A stretch of 64,000 bases of DNA from Lasiosphaeris hirsuta (Eukaryota > Ascomycota > Sordariomycetes > Sordariales > Lasiosphaeriaceae): assembly GCA_030549175.1 (NCBI GenBank), contig JAUKUA010000007.1, forward strand, positions 2,170,001 through 2,234,000. Direction: 5' to 3'. Positions 22,101 through 32,847 of this stretch are shown piece by piece. Position numbers and translations under genes: made by a program. Position 1 is the first letter of the stretch, and each line of letters starts with the position of its first letter. The notes below the pieces were generated by a model. That model saw nothing but the letters and a program-made list of their open reading frames with translations, did no database searches and was not told where the DNA came from.

Positions 22101-24527
22101 ACAGGTACATTGGGTATAATGCGTAACTAGGGTGCAGTCCCAAACTCAATCGAAGTGTTCGACTGTCCTGCAGTGGCTTCGGTCGACGCCCTGCCTAGAA
22201 CCCTCCCTACCAGTATTCTCGGCCCAATTGAAAACCCACACTGGTTCTTGAACCCGGTGAAAGACCTCTTTCCCCAATCTTATCAGCCTCCCGCAATATT
22301 AAACTTACAATTCTCCCACGCATCCCCGTCCCCACCTCACCACGGCCGCCATGTAGCAAACATTGAACTCTCCCTCACCGCCACGAATCAATGATCCATT
22401 CCATTGATAGGCATGAGGGCAATCCCGAAATCACTGGGTGGAGCCTTCACTAAAGTCCTAGCCGTCTCGACCATCATAACCGCCCTGCTCATTTACCAAG
22501 TCGTTGAGCACACGCCCCCTCCCCCAAACCCCCGTGAGTCCCCCTCTCCACTGCCCCCGCCCATCCCCGTGCTCGTCCACTATCACCGGCTTCAGTCTGA
22601 ACCTGATCCCGTTCCTGGCTGGCCTGGTTGACCTAGAGCTGGATGGGGCCGAGATGGGATTGGGTGGTGTGGATACAGTCTTGGAGTGATCCCGACATGG
22701 TGGTCGGAGTGTGTGATTGTCCTGTGGTTGTTAAAGTAAGCCGCTCTTCTGGTCTGGCCTTCTCTCCCATTTGCGGCCGGTACTCCTGCGATCCAAACTG
22801 TCTGGATATGGTGTTGTGAACGTCGTTGGTTGTCAAAGTTCATGTGCTGCGCTACCTCCTCTTGACATTTCATCTCTTCGCACTTTGTCAAATCTCAATT
22901 ACCCATGAGCCCCAAAAGAAATACCCGCATCTCCCAAGAGGTCCAAGTCTACCGCAGAGGTGTGTCGTCCATACTAATCAGTTGGTCTTTGGTGGCCAAG
23001 ATATATGCCCTTCAGCCCCTGGCAGTGGGATACCCTTGCGCTCCTAGTCGGTGGTGGTTGCTATACCGGCTCGGGGAAGCCTGCGGTAAGGTCTGATATC
23101 GTCGACGTCGTTTGTGAGGCCGAAGTTGAGATTGAGAGTTCGGGATTGAAGGATGAAATTTCGACTCGGGGGGGGACGTGAGAAATCAAGCAACACCACT
23201 CCGCTCACTTCGGAGTCGCATAGCAGCTTGTATTGGAACTAGGTGATGTTGAGCTCGAAGCTGTGAACCCGAAGCCGTATTGGACCTAGGTTCGCTGGGC
23301 GATGCGTGACAATCACCGATAATTGGTGGCCATGGTAGTCGTGGTAGACAATCCAGGAGATGACTTCCCATGGAGCTGCATGATGCATATGAACTTCTCC
23401 TCAAATCTAGGACGGTAACAATGGAAGCGGTGGGCCCCGGCCAGCAATCAGTTATCCTCCCATCTTTCGAGCCTTCAGAGAAGCGACCAGCCCCTAGAAA
23501 AGGACTAAATATCAACCAACTTCGATTTAATCACATAAAAGACACATCTTATGCCAAGACCAATCTCATGTAACTTCGAGGACACACTTTGTATCAATAT
23601 AGCAGGCAGTTTCACTGCTTGCAAGTGTGTGCGATGCGTTGTGAGTTGCAATGTACTATGGGTTGCAACGGACTGCGCGGAATGCGTAGGAATGCTCCTT
23701 TTGTATACGACGACCATCTTGTTGGGAGAGAGGCGCGATGCAAAGTTTGACAACTCAGTGTCAGAGTTATTACGACCAGTTGAACGCATAACCTCAACCA
23801 ACTTTGAGCGCCTCAAGTTTGCGAGATCCGGTCGAAATATGGCGTTTTCACAACAACCCTCTTTTGGTGGCAAAGTTGTTAGACGACTATTGCATCATTC
23901 TCACACATGCCATACAGGTTTGATGAGATGGTGCGCTTACCTAGATAGCTGGTCTATATGGCCGGGAAGTAGTGCATCAAGGCCTCATGCTTACACTTGA
24001 AACCAAATATGTCAGCAGCCGGGACGCACTACCGTGCAAGTCACGGTGGAGGGGCGCATTCAAAGGGTAATAGCTTCAAGATGGATAAAATAGAAGGCAC
24101 CATTATGGTATCCCTCGTTTCAAATTCATCAATAACCTTCTGGGATATTTTGGTCGGTCCCAACCTCACGCGGGAGTCTGGTCTAAGGGATCGCATATCC
24201 GTGGGAGAAAAAAAAGCCCCCCCTATCATTACCCTCAAGTGCTCGCACAACCCATCGAAACCCCTTGACGCCCAACATCAGATGCTCCAGCAAACAATCG
24301 TAAGTCCTCATGACGGCCAGGCAGCACTAGGCTATCGGCAGGCTGGGCCGCATATCTAACGCCAACCCTTCCATTCCCGCTTGCTCAAAATGCTGCTCAA
24401 TAACGCCAATTTGACGAGAGGATTACCTAACTCCTCTGGTTTTCGTTTTATTTTTGCAACCCAACAGTGGAAAAAAATTTGGTAAGACTGCCGCTACGTG
24501 TCCGTTCCGCGGATTATGTCTGCTAGA
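19186..24527. other. 5.3-kb region with almost no supported gene
   Basis: Apart from one weak small-protein candidate (22413-22689), no frame shows a domain, and the frames present are short and scattered on both strands. The sequence around 19400-20200 and 23500-24500 is comparatively AT-rich. A GCCCTAACCCTTA telomere-like word occurs near 20125-20137. I see no transposase, reverse transcriptase or terminal repeats, though degraded copies could be unrecognisable by eye. Confidence 0.4.
22413..22689 (+). CDS. Candidate 57-aa single-pass membrane microprotein (two exons)
   Basis: The ATG at 22413 opens a frame with a basic N-terminus and one strong hydrophobic segment (VLAVSTIITALLIYQVV), followed by a Pro run ending in a perfect GTGAGT donor at 22534. 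Splicing to the CTAG acceptor at 22636 continues in frame for 17 codons (LDGAEMGLGGVDTVLE) to a TGA at 22687-22689. No family is recognised. The acceptor lacks a clear branch site, and the exon chain could be fortuitous. Confidence 0.22.
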
Positions 24528-25844
24528 CTAGGCATGAATAGCTCGGTCGAGTGGCAATGGCTTCACCAAGCCACTCGACTCCCACTCCCAGGCCACCAAG
24601 CTCCAGTTCAGCTCCCGGCGCCAGAACAGGCCGAGTCCTCGGCCGCCATCGGCGCCTCGGAGAGATGGATGGTCTTGGCCACGGTCCTCTGCGCAGAGCC
24701 CGCCTGTCAACGGCATACGATGACGAAAGACTACTTTGCCCATGCGCGAGTGAAGAATTGCCATGGAGCACATAACGCACGGCTCATGCGTCAGGTACAT
24801 TTCGAGGCCATGGCAGAGGTAGCCATCGGGACTGGGGTGGTCGATTTCGAACACTGTTTGTTCATCTTTGAGAAGCGGGGCGTCTTGAAAGGCTTCAAAC
24901 TCGAGGATTGGCTCCATGGCTGTTTCTGTCTTTCTGTTCTCGGCCTTGACCAGCTTCTGGGCCACGATACTGATGGCGCGCAGCACAGCATGTGCCATCG
25001 GGTTCCCCGTGCACCCTGTTTTGCCCTGGTGAAGCCAGCGAGCGTCAGCGGCCAGGGCAACTACCGTCACCTTTGCGGTTGTCGGGTCTCGTGATATTAT
25101 GCAAGCTCCCACGGGCTCTCCATGTCCGGCAGCGTGCGCCTCGTCGGCCACCTGATGAGCTAATGTCATCCATAGCGCTGCGTCGCTTGCTATTTCGTCC
25201 GTACTTCGAGACACCATCGCAGGGTGCGGGCCAAGCGGGTTGTTCTTTCGGTAGACGGTTGGCCAAAAGTGCTGGGACCACATAGCCGCCTGGACTTGCG
25301 AGGTGGGAGCTAGCATAGGAACGGGGACGCTGCGGATGAATATCTCTTCCTCGAGCCCCTCCACCGTCGATAGTCCCTCGATGAGCTCGTCACGCGATAG
25401 CATGGGCTCGGGGCCCATGATGATATAGATCCAGTTGGACTTCCCTGTGTGGATTTGTCTGCTCTGCTGTGTCTCGTTCATGAACTGGGTCTTAAGGTGG
25501 GCCGGAAGGTCGCAAGGCTTGGCACATCTTCGTAGATGAGGAACGCCCTTAACGATTTCCTCAGGTAGGAGATTGCGCAGCAAGCTGGGGCAGAGTCAGT
25601 TGGAGCGTGTGCCCGTCAGGGGGGGCATACTTGATGTTGCCAAGACATACCTGATGGCGGCGTTGGCTGCCTTTACTGGGGCACGGGTAATGAGAACTCG
25701 GCCGGTGTTGTGGTCATCCCTCAGCTCGAGAGTCGTTTTGAGCGGGATCAATACCCCATGGTCGACCTCCCCTCTGAAGAGATTCCGGATGACGGGTTCT
25801 TGAGCAGCAAGCACCGCCACGATGGACTTGTCCTCCCCAGCCAT
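24528..25844 (-). CDS. TAD3: tRNA-specific adenosine deaminase subunit Tad3 (ADAT3-like)
   Basis: Non-catalytic partner of Tad2 in the heterodimer that converts A34 to inosine in the tRNA anticodon. Exons on the minus strand are 25844-25651 and 25584-24528, giving 416 aa; the 66-base intron is GTATGT...CCCAG and the junction reads AAI-S-LLRNLLPEE. The deaminase domain occupies the C-terminal half. The first zinc motif is HAVLRA (His at about 263), with Val where active deaminases have Glu, as expected for Tad3; the second is PCVMC (about 333-337). The end GLFWRRELNWSLVAWEWE is characteristic of the family. An N-terminal domain of about 190 residues precedes it. The ATG at 25844 (AAAATGGCT) is chosen over an open but non-homologous upstream extension. 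Confidence 0.93.
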
Positions 25845-28800
25845 TTTTGCTTCGTAGTACTCCAAAAACGGGGGAAATGTATGTGTAATTCTGGGATCGG
25901 TGGCAAGTAGAATACTAGCTGGGTTGTGAGGAGGCTGCGACAGTGATTTGTTCAAGGCAGCGGATGGCGATACCAAAGTCGTGGGCGAGGGTTGTACGGT
26001 GAGGCGGGGTCGCAAAGCCTACAGTGAGCTGGGCGAAAGCTGTGGTGCATATGGCAAAAGAGAATTGACAGCAAGAGGGAACCTTTGTAAATAGGAAATC
26101 ATTGCGATGGCCCTTCCAGCACTGTTGACTGGGAAAGAACAAGTTTCGCTTCTCATTCAAAGGCTGAAAAAGCCTTCCATGGTTGACCTGAACTTTTTGG
26201 CGTCGCAACAGAAAAAAACACAAACCCCACCATCGCTCCTTGGAGCTTGAAGCCTCCACCCCAGCAGGCGCGCCACTGCGGGCATTGCTAAACGCCGATT
26301 TGCTATCTTATCGCAAGGCCAGTGCGGGGCATCAGGAACAGCAGGGGTGGGGCGGCAGGCATTGGTGTTGTTTCTGTATGTCTCGGCTCATAAAAGCCAT
26401 CGCCTCATTCTATCAAGTCTCAATGTTATCTGGTCGCTTTATCGTTCTAAAAAGTGATGAGAATAAAAACCCTCCATAATACATTGTCTTTGCTATATAT
26501 TTGCTCCCAATTACTTGCGTAACCGCACCGATACTGAGCTCTCGATGACTGCCAGCTTCCAATTTGAGTCCGCGACATGTGATGCGACTTCCAACAAAGT
26601 CCCCTCCAAACACATATTGACGGTATTGGCAGCTCACAATGGCCTCTGCTCCTAGACGTTGCCCTCTCTGTCCACATATGTTGTGCATGTTGACTTCCTT
26701 GGTCTGATCTCTCTTGGCCCCTTCAGGATCGAAGCCAAAGCAACCTAATCTGACAGCGGCAAGTGTCCATTAAGACTGACACGACCTCAAAGGCGGTACC
26801 GTCTGGCCCTAAGTCGCTGCCGCATGGACTACCCCACGCTTGGCGCAGAGTCTTGGGTGTCTTTGGGTCTTCGTTGGGCGAATCCCCAGGATTTGGGTAT
26901 TCGCATTTGCCTTATAGCCAATTATAGCAACGCTGCGCCAGAATTTCAAAGTGTCGGCCCTCTATTGATGAGTCACTGACTTTACCCCGGCTTTCCCATC
27001 AATGTGCACTAATTCGGAAAGTCGTGGGGTATAGTATCGTGTCTCGTCTACTCCCAAGATGGCATCGAAATGGAGGTTGATAGAGACAGCCTGACAATAT
27101 AGTGCACTACTTGTAGTTCCTCTCAAACCAGTCCCTTTGTCCCTTTGTATGCTGTGGTTCTGTGTTCAACAGGCTCTGCTCTGGCCTGGGCAGTACATCA
27201 TTGCGCAGAGCACCTTCCAGTTTCTCACCATGGGTTGCGTTCGTTCGGTGACCGAGATGTCAATGGGAGGCGCAATCCAGGCGACGCCTCAATCGACCAA
27301 ATCTTGCACGGACCTGTGACCGGAGCTCCGAATGCGGAAGGCTCTGGGATCTGATTTGATGCCCTGCTTCTGCGCACTCTGGCTGTACATTACTCCGGCC
27401 TTTAGTCAAGAGCTGATGTGTGTTCGCAAAGTCGTCAGAATACTCGGGCACGTAAAAGCATTGTAAAACCTAAACTAAAAATTGTTCCACGAAAGAACGA
27501 GAGATTGGACCAAGCGGCTCCTCAACCGCCCCCGATGCTCGCAATACCGTCTGACTCGCACAGTCTCAATACCCCGAATCCCACGTTGCGCATCGTTGGA
27601 GTAGTGTAAAGAACGGTGACCTATGGCTGTTTCGCTTTGGACCCGTGGGATGGTCACTGTCTGTGGATGGTCTAGGCTGTTGGGCAGTCCCATGGTTCTT
27701 TCAATGCCAAACGGCCTGTTTCGGACCCGAGGCCCGCAGGTGTGTGACAGATGAAGGCGGCTGCTTTCCATCAATGACAGGGCCACAAGCTGTAAGCCCG
27801 ATTCAAGGCCTCAAAGAAGAGTTGAGATACACATGCAATGCGTAGCACAGACACGCTAAAGAAGGCCAGGAAAGGCTGCCTTATCTCGAGAGATCAAGAT
27901 GGCCAGCCCCTCATAAACTGGGGCCTCCCCCATGGTTTCGTTCAGCTCAAATGCTAGATCCATGATCCTTTGCCGCTTGGTGAAGACTTGACGCCCCTGA
28001 TTCACAGCATCTTCCCATCACTATCGCGACGTTTGACTGCCAAGCACGCACAAGAGGACTGGCGCCAGAAACAGCCATTGAGGGCAGTTCTGCAGCGGGA
28101 ATCCAGCTTGGTGTCTTGGAGAGTCGGGGTAAGGCCGAGTCTTACAGCACTTTCACAAATCAATCTGCCGTGCCAGATCATCGAGGTGCAACCTCTCGGC
28201 TGCCTATCTTGAGAACGGACAAGGCCATCAATCATTTCCAAGGACCTTGGCAACTTGGCATCGCGAAAATCGTCAAAATGTCTGGCTGTTAAGACTTCGC
28301 CGCCTCCGGCTCCTCTCCGGCCAAGATGGGGGTTTGGTGCTGCCAAAAGTTACGTCACGTCTTGCGCCAACAAACGCTGAACCCTTGAACCCAGCCAGCT
28401 CTTCACGCCCAAGCCCAAAGACCAAAAACCCCCCCAAAACCTGCACTTGAAGGCACAAGCTCCCAACCCAACAGAATATTCTGTGCCTCGACCAAATTTT
28501 CCCCGGCGCAGAGTGGACCGAGTGTTGAATTCTTGGTCCCTACCATATTCTTTTCTCCACGTAAGTTCAAAGTATTCATTGCACTATCCAGACACGGCGC
28601 AGGTGAATCTCGTCGTTTTCTCCGCTTCCCTCATCAAAGTTTGTCAGCTCGCCGGGTCCCATCAGGTGCCGTCCTGGTAAATCCGAACCTTCGTGGCGTG
28701 AGGGTAGCTTTTTGCCTGCGCCCGGTTCGCGATCGACACCCGTTTTTTTGTGCAGTGCTGCACCCCCAGGCATCTCCGATGAACTGATTGGCCTATAGAT

Positions 28801-28946
28801 AATCGGCGCGCCCCCAAACACCCCAACCGACAGCACTTCGCTCTAGCGCCCGATTCGCAGCTCTCAGACAGCCTGCACCTGCAGCTCACAGCCCACGGAG
28901 ACAGTCATACAAGTCCGAGTCCTTGGACCATCGAACCTCTGACTTC
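25845..28946. other. Divergent intergenic region between TAD3 and the PFK-2/FBPase-2 gene
   Basis: Both flanking genes point away from this 3.1-kb space, so it should contain two promoters. The last 400 bases before 28947 are C-rich with pyrimidine patches, like many fungal leaders. No exon chain or domain could be supported. Confidence 0.45.
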
Positions 28947-31482
28947 ATGTCACGACCCTCCACTGTCCTTCCAGACAGATCGGGTCTTCTGAGCAAAGGT
29001 CTCTCTTCTTCTTCTCATTCTTCTTCTACTTCTCCCGCTTCTCTACCCGATTCTGCACAAACTGCACTCGCGCCTGCCAAATCTACACTACTGCGCGACC
29101 TGCGACCAATTGGCGAACGCACGGCTAACCCGACTTCCTCATCCCAAGACTTTGGTGGACGTCCGCCACAGTCTTTGCGAAAGTTGGCCATGAAAGGCAG
29201 TATTGTCGCCTCGGCCAACAGCACCGCGCCCTCATCCCCGACAATTACCTCCAAAGGCAACTCCAAAGGCAACTCCAACGGCAACTCCAACGGAGACCAC
29301 CCCGGTGCCACTTTGCGAAACCATGACACGCTCCTACCTCCCCCGGCCGCGCCGCCCTCTCTGGCGCATGCATTGAGATCTCTCCATGACTTCAATGGTG
29401 GCAGCCGACCCTCAACTGGCCCTCCTTCCCTCACATACGATTCTCCCTACAGTCGCAGCATGCCTTCCACCGCTCCAGGATCGCCTCGAATGTGAGTAAT
29501 GTCCACAGCCTTTCATTGATGTTATTTTGTATTTGTTTTGCGCGCCTTTACCTGTTCCGGCATGAATTGATAACATGGATAGTCCGCCACTCCGGCAGAA
29601 TTCGGGCTCCCATACTCCCAGAGTTCGGCCTCATGCGACGACCCTCAACATTCCTGGCATGACCAGATCCAAGGTGTCTCCCGATGGCCGAATCCCTGAC
29701 AGAGACGTCGCCTCCAAGTTGGTTATTATCATGGTCGGCCTGCCGGCAAGAGGAAAGTCGTACATCACAAAAAAGCTACAGCGCTATCTTTCCTGGCAGC
29801 AGCACAACGCCCAGGTTTTCAACGTCGGTAATCGCAGGCGGATTGCTGCTGGCATCGTGGGGTCGACGAACGGCGCCGTGTCGACGCCGACTTCGGCCCC
29901 TGGAATCGACGCTCCAACTAGGGCTGCGACCATCCTGCTAAACGGCCCCTCAGCTCCGCATATTGTGGTACAGGATGAACCCACCACGCTTGACCTAAAC
30001 AGTTCCCTGGGCAGTCCGAGACCCCTGGAAAAGATTGATCAGTCGGCCAGTTTCTTTGACCCGAAGAACGAGTCCGCTGCCAAGCTTCGAGAGCAGGTCG
30101 CTCTTGAGACCCTTGATGAGCTCCTAGACTATCTACTCCACCGCGGCGGCGCTGTGGGAATTCTCGATGCCACCAACAGCAACCTCCACCGGCGCCAACT
30201 CCTTGTGGAGCACATCAGGAAGAGGGAGCCCAAGCTAGGGATCCTGTTTATCGAAAGCATCTGCACCGATGCTAATGTGAGTGAAAACCAAAGAACGCGC
30301 ATGCCCACCTCCGAACTGACTGGTGGGAAGCTCTTGGAAGCAAACATGCGCCTGAAACTTTCTGGCCCAGACTACAAGGATAAAGACCCTGTCAAGTCGC
30401 TAGAAGACTTCAAGAAGAGAGTCGAGGCTTACGAGAGTGCCTATGAGTCTCTGGGCAAATGGGAAGAGGAAAATGATTTGCAATACATTCAGGTATGTTA
30501 GTTTTCCTCAAAGCTGTCGGCTACCCACGTTGCATCTGCTCAAACAAGATCTGTCGGGCTACGTGGGATGCACCGAAGCTGCGCGGGCTAGACTGTCGGA
30601 CCGCGTGTGCTAACAATTCAGCAGATGATCGATGTGGGCAGAAAAGTGATTCATCATAGGCTGAAGGGATTCCTGAGCGGTGGCATTGCCTCCTACCTCA
30701 CAACTTTCAATCTCTCACCACGGCAAATCTGGATCACCCGCCATGGCCAAAGCATGGATAACCAACTCCAGAAACTGGGCGGGGATTCCGAGTTGACAGA
30801 GCGTGGTCACTATTACGGCCAAGCTCTGTACAACTTCATCACACAGAAGCGCAAAGAGTGGTTGATCGACCAAAAGAATAAGATTGCTCAGTCTTCGTTC
30901 CCACCAATGCCTGGCGACCACACGCCCCCCTACCCAGAGCTCAACCAGGAGCTTGACGACAAAAACTTTTGCGTCTGGACATCGATGCTGAAGCGCAGCA
31001 TTGAGACCGCTGAGTACTTCGATGCCGACGATGACTATGACGTCAAGGCGTGGGAGATGCTCAATGAGCTCAATGCCGGGACCTTTGAGGGCATGACATA
31101 CGAGGAGATCGCCCAAAAGTACCCTGAGGAGTATAACAAGCGCTCCCGTGGCAAGCTCCAGTACATCTATCCGGGTGTGGGCGGAGAGGGCTATCTCCAG
31201 GTCATTAGCCGGCTTCGTGATATGGTTCGTGAAATCGAGCGCATTACCGACCACGTCCTCATTATCAGCCACCGATCTGTATGCCGGGTCCTGATGGCGT
31301 ACTTCATGGATCTCACACGGGATGATATTGCTGACCTCGATGTGCCGCTTGGCATTCTCTATGCAATTGAGCCCAAGCCTTACGGCATCGAATTTCACGC
31401 CTATCGATATAATGAGGCTCAGGGATGGTTCGATGAACTCCCAAACTACAAGCCTCAGAGGACCGTCGACAGAAACTCCTAA
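28947..31482 (+). CDS. Bifunctional 6-phosphofructo-2-kinase / fructose-2,6-bisphosphatase
   Basis: Makes and degrades fructose-2,6-bisphosphate, the allosteric activator of phosphofructokinase-1. Exons are 28947-29491, 29583-30492 and 30625-31482, giving 770 aa. An N-terminal extension of about 220 disordered Ser/Pro/Asn-rich residues precedes the kinase domain, where the Walker A motif GLPARGKS lies at 234-241, followed by FNVGNRRR and DATNSNLHRR. A non-conserved insert of about 70 residues follows NVGNRRR. The bisphosphatase domain has RHG (catalytic His at about 525), the acid residue in LNELNAGTFEG (about 633) and the second His in IISHRS (about 701). All three are present, so both activities are predicted, unlike fungal relatives whose phosphatase His is lost. 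Intron 2 ends in a tandem CAGCAG acceptor; the distal AG gives YIQMIDVG, which best fits the family. The nearest in-frame ATG is used; the frame is open to a TTG 24 bases upstream. Confidence 0.95.
29248..29294 (+). repeat. 12-base minisatellite in the PFK-2/FBPase-2 N-terminal extension
   Basis: About four copies of a GGCAACTCCAAM unit encode GNSK/GNSN repeats in the disordered N-terminal region. The period is a multiple of three, so copy-number change would keep the frame. Confidence 0.85.
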
Positions 31483-32847
31483 TGGAGATATTAGACTCAA
31501 CTTCTACAGTGTATTATTAACGGCGCCGTGCCTTACTTAATATAGGTGCTGCTCGGCTACGTAGCTTTGGTCTTTTACGGCGTCGGCGCATGGTAGCGGC
31601 TCGCATTGACTCCTTCGGATACGAATGATTTCTACGGTTCTATTTGAGTTTATCTCTTTTTTCTATCTGGTTTGATTTGGGTTGGCGCAACGGGGGATGG
31701 GACGGGTAAAGGAAGCAAACATGAATGACAAGAGGACAACCTGGTTCTGCGGAACAAGCGGAAATAACGTAACTCCCCATGCATAGCTTTGGCATCGGGC
31801 TAATCTCACTTTGGGGGCCCCACAATGGGAGAACCAGACTTGCATTTTGCGTGCGGATACATTCGGCGTGGTGGCTTTGTTGTTCACTAGGAAGGAGTTT
31901 TTGGGGGTTGGTGCCTTTCTGCGAGAGAGGATGCCTCGACACGAAGGGGCCTACGAGAAGGCGCGGTCTGAAGAGGACGGCATGTTGTCTTTGCTTTGTT
32001 CGCATACATGTATGGCATGCTAGACGGAACTTGCCTAGAGATGCAAGGCCAAATGGCGGTGTACCAAGAGCGCATTTGTTTTATTCCCTTCGTGCTATTA
32101 GGAAGAAAGGAGTGCCAGGCACCACAGTGGGATGGCGCGGTGGTGAGGGATGGTTTGGTCAGGCGGCCAGGTGCAAGGGCGGAATTTACCAGTTGATTTT
32201 TTCAAGATGGGTTGATTAGATGTATGATAGTGTAGATAAATGTACGATGTGCCTTGCATTGATGCATGTCTGTACAAATGTGGACTTCCATACAGCCTCT
32301 AGGTGTCCTCCCCTTTCCACGGTCACAGTGGACTCAAGCACTTGTATGTCGTATCCCGTAGATAAAGCGTACATTATATGTAATGTCTAATGCAAATTAC
32401 CAGCAATGAAGTGTTCCGTGACACCGTTCCCGTAACCCCATGCCCCTATTAAAAATACTTGGCCCGCCCGGCCCCTCAGTTTTGCCATCCGATGATTTGC
32501 AACAGGGTATCCAAATTTGCCCTGGCTGCTTCCCTAGCAGGCTCTCTCCCAGTGGGGGTATCTCAGCCTTGATCACATCCTTCATGACACGTAAATAAAC
32601 CATGCTGTCCCATGCCAGTCTCTCCAGTGAGAGCCGATCGCAGTTCCCAGACCCAAGCCCAAGACCAAGAAAATATGCAATATGCATTGTACATGTATTC
32701 ACCCACACATCGCCGCGAGCAACCTCACACTCCTACCTCCCAGCTCCTATCACTCCTCCGATTCCTTCCTCTTAGCCCGGGACACGACACCGTCCCTCTA
32801 TCCCCCGTCTGCCCCGCCACCCTCGTCCTCCCCCTGATATGGCTCCC
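31483..32847. other. Convergent intergenic region
   Basis: Lies between the end of the PFK-2/FBPase-2 gene and the end of the minus-strand membrane-protein gene. T-rich and AT-rich patches (31640-31680, 32200-32400) are consistent with 3' ends. No further gene is supported. Confidence 0.5.

Noticed and set aside
30715..31500. 261-codon minus-strand frame across the bisphosphatase domain
   Set aside because: Mirror frame of a strongly conserved coding exon; its hydrophobic look comes from reading the opposite strand.
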